64,000 nt of DNA. Source: Vibrio plantisponsor (lineage in GTDB: Bacteria; Pseudomonadota; Gammaproteobacteria; Enterobacterales; Vibrionaceae). Made by a program: the position numbers and the translations under genes. Shown here one piece after another: positions 17,394 to 25,638 of this stretch. The number at the start of each line of letters is the position of its first letter. Within the stretch, counting starts at the first letter, position 1. The DNA is taken from contig NZ_JABEQC010000007.1 of the NCBI RefSeq assembly GCF_013041605.1, positions 62,001 through 126,000 on the forward strand. The letters run 5' to 3'. A model generated the notes under the pieces. That model worked only from the letters and a program-made list of their open reading frames with translations, searched no databases and was not told where the DNA came from.

Positions 17394-17413
17394 GGGTCAA
17401 TAAAATTCAAAAA

Positions 17414-17440
17414 AACCAAGTATTATTACTTGGTTTTTTT
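17414..17440 (+). terminator. Intrinsic terminator after the XylR-like gene
   Basis: AACCAAGTA (17414-17422), loop TTAT and TACTTGGTT (17427-17435) form a stem that runs into TTTTTTT. Confidence 0.88.
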
Positions 17441-17485
17441 ATGTGATACACGCCATAAATAACTGATGATTTTTAAGAAAAAACC

Positions 17486-17506
17486 ATGAAACAGTTTCGT
17501 AGAATA
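17486..17506 (+). promoter_or_regulatory. Shared promoter-like element, copy 2 (ATGAAA-N7-GTAGAATA)
   Basis: ATGAAA (17486-17491), seven bases, then GTAGAATA with -10-like TAGAAT at 17500-17505. Spacing is identical to the copy at 14915. This copy also contains the perfect inverted repeat GAAAC-A-GTTTC (17488-17498), which resembles a repressor half-site pair. Confidence 0.45.
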
Positions 17507-17564
17507 ACTTAACTGAAGACATTAATCACAAATAGAAAATATCGTAATTACAAACTCAAATATT

Positions 17565-17572
17565 GGTAATTG
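17565..17572 (+). promoter_or_regulatory. GGTAATTG element upstream of second ATPase
   Basis: GGTAATTG lies 65 bp before the ATG at 17638, inside TATTGGTAATTG. A weaker CGTAAT lies 22 bp upstream (17543-17548). It matches the repeats at 25525-25555. Confidence 0.35.
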
Positions 17573-17637
17573 TGACTATTGGTGACCTGAATAATATGTT
17601 GTTAAGAAAATTATTAATTACATATTTTGGTGGGGAC

Positions 17638-18696
17638 ATGGCATCAGTTCAATTTCGCAACTTGATTAAGAACTATGGTGATACAGAGGTTGTTAAAGGT
17701 ATCAATCTTAATATTCAACATGGTGAGTTTATTGTCTTATTGGGACCATCAGGCTGTGGCAAGTCAACAACGCTGCGCATGTTGGCTGGCCTAGAGGATA
17801 TAACAGACGGCGAGATCTGCATTGAAAATGAAGTCGTCAATGAACTTCACCCGATTGAGCGCAATATCGCAATGGTATTCCAGAGTTATGCCCTTTACCC
17901 ACATATGACAGTGGAAGAGAACATGGCTTTCGCGCTCGAAAACTTGGGTTTCGATAAAGTAAAACGTAAGCGCATGGTTGAAGAAATCGCAGAGGTTTTG
18001 GAGCTTACACCGCTGTTGTCTCGCAAACCTAAAGAACTTTCAGGCGGTCAACGTCAACGTGTTGCGATGGGGCGAGCCATGGTTCGCAGCCCAGACGTAT
18101 TCTTATTTGATGAACCACTCTCTAACCTAGACGCAAAGCTTCGTGGTCAGATGCGTTCAGAGATCAAACTGCTGCACGAACGTACAAAAACCACTGTGGT
18201 CTATGTCACTCATGACCAAATTGAAGCCATGACTCTAGCGGACCGTATTGCGATTCTCAACAACGGTGTTATTGAACAGATCGGTTCGCCAAAAGAAATC
18301 TATAACCATCCAAATAGTAAATTTGTTGCCAAGTTCATCGGTACTCCTGAGATGAACATATTGGAAAACCTCGGAGATGCGGTTAAGCCATTTATTTTCC
18401 AATCAACGATCGATCGTGTAGGTGACGTTAAACCTTTATCTGTCGGTATCCGTGCTCAAGATTTCCATCTGACTCCACTAAACATTGAGGCTGAAAACCT
18501 TGCTTCTATTAGCGTTCAACTGAGACAGGTTGAGTTAATGGGAGCGGTGAAGCACATCGAATGTTCATTTGGCAATAAGAGGATCATTGCGGAAGTCCCT
18601 TACACCGACGACAAGATTCACGACAAATTTGAACTCTATTTCGATAAAAACAAGGTTCATGTGTTTGATAAAAACGACAAGGTCATAATCCAATAA
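17638..18696 (+). CDS. CUT1 sugar ABC transporter ATP-binding protein, copy 2
   Basis: From ATG 17638 ([19 protein letters not shown] upstream) the protein is 352 residues. It has Walker [10 protein letters not shown], signature [17 protein letters not shown], Walker [14 protein letters not shown]-loop VTHDQ and a MalK-type regulatory tail (about 240-352). It is an obvious paralogue of the ATPase at 15170-16246, nearly identical across the catalytic motifs. It heads the importer operon (ATPase, binding protein, two permeases), so it is the primary ATPase for the two permeases at 20013-21817. Confidence 0.93.
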   Translation: MASVQFRNLIKNYGDTEVVKGINLNIQHGEFIVLLGPSGCGKSTTLRMLAGLEDITDGEICIENEVVNELHPIERNIAMVFQSYALYPHMTVEENMAFALENLGFDKVKRKRMVEEIAEVLELTPLLSRKPKELSGGQRQRVAMGRAMVRSPDVFLFDEPLSNLDAKLRGQMRSEIKLLHERTKTTVVYVTHDQIEAMTLADRIAILNNGVIEQIGSPKEIYNHPNSKFVAKFIGTPEMNILENLGDAVKPFIFQSTIDRVGDVKPLSVGIRAQDFHLTPLNIEAENLASISVQLRQVELMGAVKHIECSFGNKRIIAEVPYTDDKIHDKFELYFDKNKVHVFDKNDKVIIQ

Positions 18697-18705
18697 GGAA
18701 AAATC

Positions 18706-19947
18706 ATGAAAAAGAACATCATTGCTTCTGCTATCGCAGCTTCCGTGTTTTCGGTGTCAGTGTTTGCTGCACCTACTGAGATTACGGTTGCTTCATTCCC
18801 CAATTTCAACCAAGTGGCAGAAATTGCGGTGCCAATGTTTGAGAAAAAATACCCGGATATCAAGGTCAAGGTTGTTACGCTCGCGTATGCCGACCATCAC
18901 AATGCGATGACAACGGCACTTGCAACAGGCGCGAACCTTCCAGATGTTATGGGTATCGAATACAGCTATGTGGGTCAGTTTATTGAGAGCGGCGGTCTGG
19001 ATGATATGTCGCCTTATGGTGCCGGTGCATTTACCGATAAATTGGTACCTTACTCTGTTGCGCAAGCAACCAATTCTGACGGTGTTCTTTCTGCAATTCC
19101 TGCAGACATCGGTCCGGGTGCAACCTTTTATCGTAAAGACATTTTAGATGCGGCTGGTGTTACAGAAGAAGAGCTATTAAAAGATTGGGACTCGTTTATC
19201 AAGGCGGGTATTAAGATCAAAGAGAAAACGGGTAACTACCTGATCGCTAATGCGGTAGATATTAAAGACATTGTTATTCGTTCAAACCTTAAAGAAGGCG
19301 AAGGCATCTACTTCGATAAAGACCAAAACATCCTCGTTAACTCTGAACGTTTTAAAGAAGCGTTTCGTTTAGCTAAGAAGGCGCGTGATGCGGGAATCGA
19401 CGCGAAAGTGGCTGCTTGGTCAAACGAATGGACGGAAAGTCTACGTCGCGGCACGGTTTCGGTTCAAATGATGGGGGCTTGGTTAGGTGGTCACCTACAA
19501 GGCTGGATTGCTCCAGATGCGACAGGATTATGGCGTACTTCTCAACTTCCAGACGGTGCTATGGCGAGCTGGGGTGGTTCATTCTACGCCATTCCTAAAA
19601 AAGCAGAGCACAAAGCAGAAGCCTGGAAGTTCATCGAATTTATGGCAACGGACAAAGAAATTCAGCTAGCGGGCTTTAAAGAAATCAATGCGTTCCCAGT
19701 GCTTATTTCGACTCATAACGACGACTTCTTCAATCAAGAAATCGCATACTTAGGTGGTCAGAAAGCTCGTCTGAACTGGCGTGAAACAACTAAGCACATC
19801 CCAGCATTGACCGTTGACCGCTACGACGAAGTTGCTCGTCAGGTGGTGAATGATGCTCTAGAAAAAGTGCTAGAGAAAGATGCAAACATTGACCAAGTGC
19901 TGGCCGATGCAGAGAAACAAATTAAACGTCGTGCTCGTCGTCGTTAA
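18706..19947 (+). CDS. CUT1 extracellular solute-binding protein, probable xylo-oligosaccharide binder
   Basis: The 413-residue protein has a signal peptide (MKKNIIASAIAASVFSVSVF then A, cleavage before APTEITV). SBP_bac_1 features follow: MTTALATGANLPDVMGIEY, ADIGPGATFYRKDILDAAGV, and the Trp-rich binding region AAWSNEWTESLRRG then MMGAWLGGHLQGWIAPDATG. It delivers sugar oligomers to the permeases at 20013-21817. The xylanase and GH3 neighbours make xylo-oligosaccharides the most likely ligand. It starts 9 nt after the ATPase stop. The C-terminus is unusually basic (IKRRARRR). Confidence 0.92.
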   Translation: MKKNIIASAIAASVFSVSVFAAPTEITVASFPNFNQVAEIAVPMFEKKYPDIKVKVVTLAYADHHNAMTTALATGANLPDVMGIEYSYVGQFIESGGLDDMSPYGAGAFTDKLVPYSVAQATNSDGVLSAIPADIGPGATFYRKDILDAAGVTEEELLKDWDSFIKAGIKIKEKTGNYLIANAVDIKDIVIRSNLKEGEGIYFDKDQNILVNSERFKEAFRLAKKARDAGIDAKVAAWSNEWTESLRRGTVSVQMMGAWLGGHLQGWIAPDATGLWRTSQLPDGAMASWGGSFYAIPKKAEHKAEAWKFIEFMATDKEIQLAGFKEINAFPVLISTHNDDFFNQEIAYLGGQKARLNWRETTKHIPALTVDRYDEVARQVVNDALEKVLEKDANIDQVLADAEKQIKRRARRR

Positions 19948-19962
19948 TTAATCGTTAGTACC

Positions 19963-19982
19963 GGGGTCACATCGGTGGCCCC
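19963..19982 (+). terminator. Intercistronic hairpin after the binding-protein gene
   Basis: GGGGTCAC (19963-19970), loop ATCG and GTGGCCCC (19975-19982) pair along 8 bp with one G-T wobble. No T run follows, so it may stabilise the upstream mRNA or attenuate rather than fully terminate. Such hairpins are usual after binding-protein genes. Confidence 0.6.
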
Positions 19983-20012
19983 TTGTCATTTAGCAATTTT
20001 GGAAATAGTCCT

Positions 20013-20987
20013 ATGACAACAATGACACGTCCCCTTAATGCCGCCAGACGCAAAAACTTCTGGCTAAGAAAAGGAAATAAGATCGCTCCTTATCTTTATG
20101 TCAGCCCTTTCTTTATCATTTTCGGAGCATTCGGTTTATTCCCACTTCTGTTCTCTTTATACCTGTCCTTCCATTACTGGGAGCCTGCTGCAGGATTGGC
20201 ATCAATGGAATGGGTCGGAGTAGAGAATTATGTTTTCGCACTTGAAGATGAATGGTTCCAATCGTCCATTTACAACACCTTTATTATTGCACTGAAATCC
20301 GGTATTCCTCAGCATGCAGTAGCACTGCCGCTCGCATACTTTATTCATACTAGCTTTACTCGTATGAGAAATACGGTGATTGGTATTTACTTCGTTCCGT
20401 ACATTACTTCTACCGTTGCGATCTCACTTGTGTTCACTACGTTGTTCTCTCGTGATTACGGCATGATTAACCAGGTTCTTACCTCTCTTGGAAATTTCAC
20501 TATTGCGGACATTAAAGTTCTGGCATGGCTCTTCCCAACTGAGAATGTTGACTGGTCTCGTCCTGCGTATACTAAAGACATGATCTCGTTTGTTGTTTTC
20601 TGGCGCTTTGTTGGCTGGAACACGGTGCTTTACCTTTCTGCGTTACAAACGATCCCGAAAGATCTTTATGAAGCGGCAACTATCGATGGTGCAAACCGTT
20701 ACCAGCAGTTCTGGCACATCACACTTCCAATGCTGAAACCAATGGCATTCTTCGCAGTGACGCTCACCATCATTGGTAACCTTCAACTGTTTGAAGAACC
20801 GTTCATTATTACAGGCGGTACTGGTGGTATAGAGCAAGCGGGTAAAACTGCGGCGATGCACATGTATATAACGGCATTCGTTGAAAGTGACTTTGGTACT
20901 GCATCCGCTATCTCTTGGATTCTATTTATGATCATCGCGTGTTTAACATGGTTGAATAGCAAACTATTAGGTGGGAGAAACGACTAA
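20013..20987 (+). CDS. CUT1 ABC transporter permease 1 (MalF/UgpA-like)
   Basis: From ATG 20013 (MTTMTRPLNAARRKNF) the protein is 324 residues; a TTG at 19983 is less likely. It has six predicted membrane spans, starting at APYLYVSPFFIIFGAFGLFP. The EAA loop that docks onto the ATPase is EAATIDGANRYQQFWHITLP. It forms the channel heterodimer with the next permease, whose ATG overlaps this stop (TAATG), so translation is probably coupled. Confidence 0.92.
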   Translation: MTTMTRPLNAARRKNFWLRKGNKIAPYLYVSPFFIIFGAFGLFPLLFSLYLSFHYWEPAAGLASMEWVGVENYVFALEDEWFQSSIYNTFIIALKSGIPQHAVALPLAYFIHTSFTRMRNTVIGIYFVPYITSTVAISLVFTTLFSRDYGMINQVLTSLGNFTIADIKVLAWLFPTENVDWSRPAYTKDMISFVVFWRFVGWNTVLYLSALQTIPKDLYEAATIDGANRYQQFWHITLPMLKPMAFFAVTLTIIGNLQLFEEPFIITGGTGGIEQAGKTAAMHMYITAFVESDFGTASAISWILFMIIACLTWLNSKLLGGRND

Positions 20988-21817
20988 TGAAATCAATGGG
21001 AAAGGATAAGCTGATCGCTTATATCACCGTGTTTATCGGTGCGATTATCATGCTAGCACCGTTTTACTTTATGTTTATTTTCTCGTCGCATTCCAACACC
21101 GGCATTCTATCTGTGCCGCCACCGATTACCTTTGGTGATTACTTGGTGACGAACTTCAACACGCTGTTAGATTTTCTGCCTTACTTTTGGCACAACCTAG
21201 CGCTGAGCTTGTTCATTGCCATCGTGGTTACGGCGCTGAACTTGCTGTTTTGTTCTCTTGCTGGCTACGCGTTCTCAATGTTTGAGTTTCGTTTCAAGAA
21301 TGCGTTGTTTGTAATGATCATGGGTACCATGCTTATTCCACCGTTTCTGGGCATGATTCCGACAGCAATGGTTATGTCGCAACTAGGCTGGATGAACGAT
21401 CCTAAAGCGCTGATTGTTCCTGCCGCTTGTGGAGCGATGGGTATCTTTATGATGCGTCAGTTTATTTCGAGCTCAATTCCGAAAGAGCTTGTTGAAGCAG
21501 CGCGCATGGATGGATGCCGTGAGTTCAAAATCTACTACCGCATTATCGTGCCATTAATTCTGCCAGCATTTGGCACTTTAGGTCTGATTACCTTCATCGG
21601 TACTTGGAACAACTTTATGGGACCACTGGTTGTTATGAACGATATGAAAATGTTCACCGTTCCTTTAGCACTTCGTGCGTTACAAGGTACCGGTCAGGTG
21701 CCATGGGGGGCGGTGTCAATTGGCGCAAGTATCGCTGTTCTACCATTGCTGTTCCTATTTGTTATTGCCTCGCGTCGTTTAATCGACGGATTAACTTCTG
21801 GCGCGGTTAAGGGCTAA
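20987..21817 (+). CDS. CUT1 ABC transporter permease 2 (MalG/UgpE-like)
   Basis: The 276-residue protein has six membrane spans, the first being LIAYITVFIGAIIMLAPFYF. The EAA loop is EAARMDGCREFKIYYRIIVP. The ATG overlaps the stop of permease 1 by one base. It pairs with permease 1 to import the oligosaccharide delivered by the binding protein at 18706-19947. A long hairpin follows, before the xylanase gene. Confidence 0.92.
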   Translation: MKSMGKDKLIAYITVFIGAIIMLAPFYFMFIFSSHSNTGILSVPPPITFGDYLVTNFNTLLDFLPYFWHNLALSLFIAIVVTALNLLFCSLAGYAFSMFEFRFKNALFVMIMGTMLIPPFLGMIPTAMVMSQLGWMNDPKALIVPAACGAMGIFMMRQFISSSIPKELVEAARMDGCREFKIYYRIIVPLILPAFGTLGLITFIGTWNNFMGPLVVMNDMKMFTVPLALRALQGTGQVPWGAVSIGASIAVLPLLFLFVIASRRLIDGLTSGAVKG

Positions 21818-21823
21818 TTTCCA

Positions 21824-21873
21824 AGAGCTGCTTGTATCATGATCGACCCCCGATTTGAGCAGCTCTCTTTTTA
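21824..21873 (+). terminator. Hairpin terminator/attenuator between permease and xylanase genes
   Basis: AGAGCTGCT (21824-21832) pairs with AGCAGCTCT (21858-21866), followed by CTTTTTATT. The 25-nt loop is large, so partial readthrough into the xylanase gene 30 bp later is plausible. Confidence 0.65.
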
Positions 21874-21903
21874 TTCCACTTGATACTTCTCAAGGAAAAT
21901 AGA

Positions 21904-22980
21904 ATGAAAAAAACTATTACAACCTTGTTTGTTGCCACTTGCTCGTTCATTCCACCAATCGCTGTTCAAGCCTCTGAACTCCCTGCTATTAGTCTTAAAT
22001 CACTAGCAAAACAGTCGAACATTTATGTTGGTGCAGCATTAGAAACGCGTCACCTTAAAGAGCCTGAATTTGCAAAAACATTTTCCAGTCAGTTTAACCA
22101 GCTCACTCCAGAAAATGAGATGAAATGGGTGAACATTCATCCACAGCGAGATCGTTTTGATTTTAGTAAAGGCGATGAATTGGTGGCATTTGCTCAGCAG
22201 CACAACATGCAGGTGAAAGGTCATACGCTGGTTTGGCACATTCAAAATCCTGACTGGCTAACGCAAAAAGAATGGACCGCTCCAGAGCTGGAAAAAGTAC
22301 TTGAGGAACACATCAAAACAGTGGTTGGTCACTATAAAGGAAAAGTGAAGTACTGGGATGTGGTGAACGAGAGCTTTAATGAAAATGGGTCATATCGCGA
22401 AACCCTTTGGTACAAGGTGCTTGGTGAGCGTTATCTGGAACTTGCATTCAAGTTTGCCCATGAAGCGGACCCAGAGGCGATTCTGTTTTATAACGACTAC
22501 AACAACGAAGGGATGGGAGCCAAGTCGAATGCCATATACCGTAAAGTCAAAGGCATGGTGGAAGAGGGCGTACCCATTCACGGTGTTGGTTTCCAACTGC
22601 ATTTGATGGGCGAACATGCGCTTAGTGAACAAGATCTTGCGCGCAACATTAATCGTCTAAAACATCTCGGTCTTAAGATTCACTTCACTGAAATCGATGT
22701 TCGTATCCGTGACAATGCTAGTCATTTCTCCCTTGATGCACAGGCGCGTATATTCGGTCGTTTGATGGATTTTGCTATTTATTATCCGGAGATTGATATG
22801 TACACCACTTGGGGTGTAACCGATAAGTACAGCTGGGTGCCAGGTTGGTTTACTGGTTATGGCCGTGCATTGATGTTTGATGAGAACTATCAAGCGAAAA
22901 ATGCATTCAAGGCCGTTTATAGCTCGTTGCTTTCTGCCTCCAAAGGTGAATTTTCTTATCAACCACCAATCAGTCAGTAA
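21904..22980 (+). CDS. GH10 endo-1,4-beta-xylanase, exported
   Basis: From ATG 21904 (MKKTITTLFVATCSF; GGAAAA upstream) the protein is 358 residues with a signal peptide of about 24-26 residues (cleavage near VQAS-ELP). It is a single GH10 barrel without carbohydrate-binding module. It shows FNQLTPENEMKWVNIHP, KGHTLVWHIQNPDW, acid/base E156 in WDVVNESFNENG and nucleophile E263 in HFTEIDVRI. It cuts beta-1,4-xylan into short oligomers in the periplasm or outside the cell. It lies between the importer operon and two cytoplasmic GH3 genes, which fits a linear xylan degradation route. Confidence 0.95.
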   Translation: MKKTITTLFVATCSFIPPIAVQASELPAISLKSLAKQSNIYVGAALETRHLKEPEFAKTFSSQFNQLTPENEMKWVNIHPQRDRFDFSKGDELVAFAQQHNMQVKGHTLVWHIQNPDWLTQKEWTAPELEKVLEEHIKTVVGHYKGKVKYWDVVNESFNENGSYRETLWYKVLGERYLELAFKFAHEADPEAILFYNDYNNEGMGAKSNAIYRKVKGMVEEGVPIHGVGFQLHLMGEHALSEQDLARNINRLKHLGLKIHFTEIDVRIRDNASHFSLDAQARIFGRLMDFAIYYPEIDMYTTWGVTDKYSWVPGWFTGYGRALMFDENYQAKNAFKAVYSSLLSASKGEFSYQPPISQ

Positions 22981-23017
22981 GTGGATTAAACCAGCCCGAT
23001 CATTTGTTGGCGAAGCC

Positions 23018-23047
23018 AAAGAGCCACTGCGCAAGGGTTGGCTCTTT
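23018..23047 (+). terminator. Intercistronic hairpin between xylanase and GH3 genes
   Basis: AAAGAGCCA (23018-23026) and TGGCTCTTT (23039-23047) form a perfect 9-bp stem with a 12-nt loop. No long T run follows. It probably modulates expression of the GH3 gene 22 bp later rather than isolating it. Confidence 0.55.
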
Positions 23048-23068
23048 CAAAACAGAGAAAAAATAATA

Positions 23069-25285
23069 ATGACAGAAACCTACATGAACAAAAACGCGAC
23101 GGTTGCCGAACGCGTATCTGACCTATTGAGCCGTATGACCATTGAAGAGAAAATCGGCCAGTTGACTCAACTTCCAGCGAATGTGGAAGGCAACACCGAT
23201 AAACTGGAAGAGTGGCATATAGGCAGTTACCTTCATTGTACCGGTGATGCTGCAATGCGTTTGCAAGAGCGTGCAGCGAAAACCCGCCTTGGCATCCCAC
23301 TTATTTTTGGTATTGATGCTATTCACGGTCACTGTTTCGATAACGATGCGACCGTTTTCCCCACTCAGCTTTCCGCTTCGTCAAGCTGGGATCGTGAACT
23401 GATGAGAGAAATGGCAAAAGTGGCCGCTAAAGAGGTTCGTGCAACGGGTATTCACTGGACGTTTTCACCTGTGCTTTGTATTGGGCGAGATGCGCGCTGG
23501 GGTCGTGTTAATGAAACCTATGGTGAAGATGCATGGTTGATCGGCGAGATGTCGGCAGAGACGGTTAAAGGGTACCAAGGGGAGAATTTCGCCAGCCCAG
23601 ATTCTATTCTCGCGTGTGCCAAACACTATGTCGCTTATGGCGAAACAACGGGTGGCCGAGACTCCTATGAAGCTGATGTGTCTCGTCGCAAGCTTAAATC
23701 GACTTTCCTTCCACCATTTCGCAAAGCGGTTCAAAAGTCAAAAGTCGCTTCTCTTATGACGGGTTATCACTCCAACGACGGTTTGCCGTGTACCACTGAC
23801 AAATGGTTGCTGACGGATGTTGCGAAAACGGATTGGGGATTAGACGGCTTTATTGTTACTGACTGGGATAACGTCAAATCGCTGCACACTAAGCAGAAAG
23901 TGAGCCCGACAATTGAGGATGCGTGTTATCGCGCTTTGGTCGCGGGTAACGATATGATGATGTCGACAGCAGAGTTCTATGAAGCGGCGGTTAAGCTGGT
24001 TAAAGACGGGCAAGTGGACATTGAAGTTGTTAACAACGCCGTTGCTCGTATTCTGACGAAAAAGTTTGAGTTAGGCCTGTTCGATGAGATGCGATTCTAT
24101 TCGCCAGATCGCCAAGAAATATTCGGCAATCCGCAGAACTTAGAACTGGCTATGGAAGCAAGCCTCAAGAGCATTGTGATGCTCAAAAATGATGGCATTT
24201 TGCCGTTGAAACCAACCAAAGATTTGACCGTGCTGGTAACCGGGCCCAATGCCGATGATGTTATTGCGCAGCTAGGTGACTGGTCATTTGGTTCAATGCA
24301 GGCCGGTGCTACAAATGATAGTTTTCACCGTGAGCAGGCAGTGACGACGTTACAGGCGTTCCAAGCTGCGTCAAAGCAATATGGTTTCAAGGTTGAATAC
24401 GTGAAAGGGGCGGACTGTATTGACAGTGAATTTGAACAGGTCGAAGAGTTAGCCCGCGCATTGACTCAGGCCGATGTGGTCATTGCTTGTGTAGGGGATA
24501 CGTTAGCGCAAAATGGTGAGTTCCATGACAGAGCGAATCTGGACCTAACTGGCAAACAGCAAGCCATGCTAGAGCAGATCAAAGCTTCGGGCGTACCATT
24601 GATTGTTAACTTAGTTGCCTCTAAGCCGATGACAATTCCTTGGGTTGCAGAGAATGCGAATGCCCTGTTGTGTGGATTTAACTCAGGCACTAAGGGGGGA
24701 GAGGCGGTAAAACGAGTCATACTCGGTGAGCATAATCCATCGGGCAAACTGACCATTTCCTTCCCGTATCATGTGGGGCAATTACCTGTTTTCTACAACA
24801 AGTATGAGGGGTGGCATGCACAGAACTCACATACTACTGGTCATAAAGAGCGCTATATCGATATGCCAGAACATCCGTTGTTTAGTTTTGGTGAAGGTAA
24901 GTCATACAGCCAGTTTGAATACAGTAATGTTTATTTAAAACAGGTAGTAATAGAACCGAATACCGATATTGAAGTGTCTCTTACCGTAACAAATAAGTCG
25001 GTTATTGATGGTACTGAAATTGTACAAGTTTACTTTAATGATCATTTCTCTTCTGTCACCACGCCAATTAAACAGCTGTGTGGTTTTGAACGCGTTGATA
25101 TTCCGGCAGGGCAAAGTGTTGATGTGACTATTAAGGTTAATTTCTCTGATTTAGCACTGGTGAATTCAGAACTTGAAGAAGTCGTTGAAGCGGGCACGTT
25201 TAGTTTAATGGTCGGTGCTTCGTCAAAAGATAAAGATCTGATTACTTTAGAATTTGAAGTCACACAAACTACCAAGGTTCACTGA
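23069..25285 (+). CDS. GH3 beta-glycosidase (beta-xylosidase/beta-glucosidase, BglX-like), cytoplasmic
   Basis: I choose ATG 23069 (MTETYMNKNATVAERV); the open frame extends upstream over the xylanase 3' end without coding sense. The protein is 738 residues. The order is GH3 N-domain (TIEEKIGQLTQL, IFGIDAIHGH, GRDARWGRVNETYGED, CAKHYVAYGETTGGRD), nucleophile D265 in IVTDWDN, GH3 C-domain (MLKNDGILPLK, FGEGKSYSQFEY) and a fibronectin-III-like tail (about 635-735). No signal peptide is present, so it likely acts on imported oligomers. In this locus beta-xylosidase is the best guess; beta-glucosidase cannot be excluded. Confidence 0.9.
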   Translation: MTETYMNKNATVAERVSDLLSRMTIEEKIGQLTQLPANVEGNTDKLEEWHIGSYLHCTGDAAMRLQERAAKTRLGIPLIFGIDAIHGHCFDNDATVFPTQLSASSSWDRELMREMAKVAAKEVRATGIHWTFSPVLCIGRDARWGRVNETYGEDAWLIGEMSAETVKGYQGENFASPDSILACAKHYVAYGETTGGRDSYEADVSRRKLKSTFLPPFRKAVQKSKVASLMTGYHSNDGLPCTTDKWLLTDVAKTDWGLDGFIVTDWDNVKSLHTKQKVSPTIEDACYRALVAGNDMMMSTAEFYEAAVKLVKDGQVDIEVVNNAVARILTKKFELGLFDEMRFYSPDRQEIFGNPQNLELAMEASLKSIVMLKNDGILPLKPTKDLTVLVTGPNADDVIAQLGDWSFGSMQAGATNDSFHREQAVTTLQAFQAASKQYGFKVEYVKGADCIDSEFEQVEELARALTQADVVIACVGDTLAQNGEFHDRANLDLTGKQQAMLEQIKASGVPLIVNLVASKPMTIPWVAENANALLCGFNSGTKGGEAVKRVILGEHNPSGKLTISFPYHVGQLPVFYNKYEGWHAQNSHTTGHKERYIDMPEHPLFSFGEGKSYSQFEYSNVYLKQVVIEPNTDIEVSLTVTNKSVIDGTEIVQVYFNDHFSSVTTPIKQLCGFERVDIPAGQSVDVTIKVNFSDLALVNSELEEVVEAGTFSLMVGASSKDKDLITLEFEVTQTTKVH

Positions 25286-25321
25286 GCGAGCAAGGCTTAC
25301 AGAGCTTTCGTTGCTTAAGCA

Positions 25322-25349
25322 AAAGCGGTTGAGTGTTCAGCCGCTTTTT
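25322..25349 (+). terminator. Intrinsic terminator of first GH3 gene
   Basis: AAAGCGG (25322-25328) pairs with CCGCTTT (25341-25347), extended by TGA/TCA inside the loop, and runs into TTTTTC. It ends the importer-xylanase-GH3 operon. Confidence 0.85.
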
Positions 25350-25524
25350 CTATTTTTTAATTCCTTCCTTTAGTTTCTTAGCTTTCTATATCACGTTATT
25401 TCGTCAAATCACTATTACGAATATTTATATTGTATTTATTAAAAATGGTTAATTTGACCACATTAAAAAAACAGAAAAGCTTTATTTAACTATTACTCTG
25501 ATAAAAATAAAGACACGACAATAT

Positions 25525-25555
25525 ATTTGGTAATCGGTCTCCATTATTTGGTAAT
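25525..25555 (+). promoter_or_regulatory. Direct repeat ATTTGGTAAT x2, 21-bp spacing (candidate AraC/XylR operator)
   Basis: ATTTGGTAAT occurs at 25525-25534 and 25546-25555, two helical turns apart, 84 bp before the GH3 ATG. AraC-family proteins such as XylR typically bind direct half-sites about 21 bp apart. Related GGTAATTG elements precede both ATPase genes. The identity of the bound regulator (XylR or the XylR-like protein) is not known. Confidence 0.55.
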
Positions 25556-25638
25556 TGAGTTCCTCATGGAAGAAATAGGCAATATTTTGGTAGATATTAA
25601 TCCTATCAAAGTCATCAGCACATCGGTTAGGAAAATAT

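Larger units (their letters stand above)
25286..25638. other. Intergenic region before the second GH3 gene
   Basis: This 353-bp stretch holds the terminator of the first GH3 gene (25322-25349) and then an AT-rich promoter region with 21-bp-spaced direct repeats at 25525-25555. I see no other gene in it. The second GH3 gene therefore has its own promoter. Confidence 0.6.

Noticed and set aside
22877..23068. Upstream extension of the first GH3 reading frame (64 codons over the xylanase 3' end)
   Set aside because: It overlaps the xylanase in another frame, has no GH3 similarity, and a well-placed ATG at 23069 gives the normal family start.
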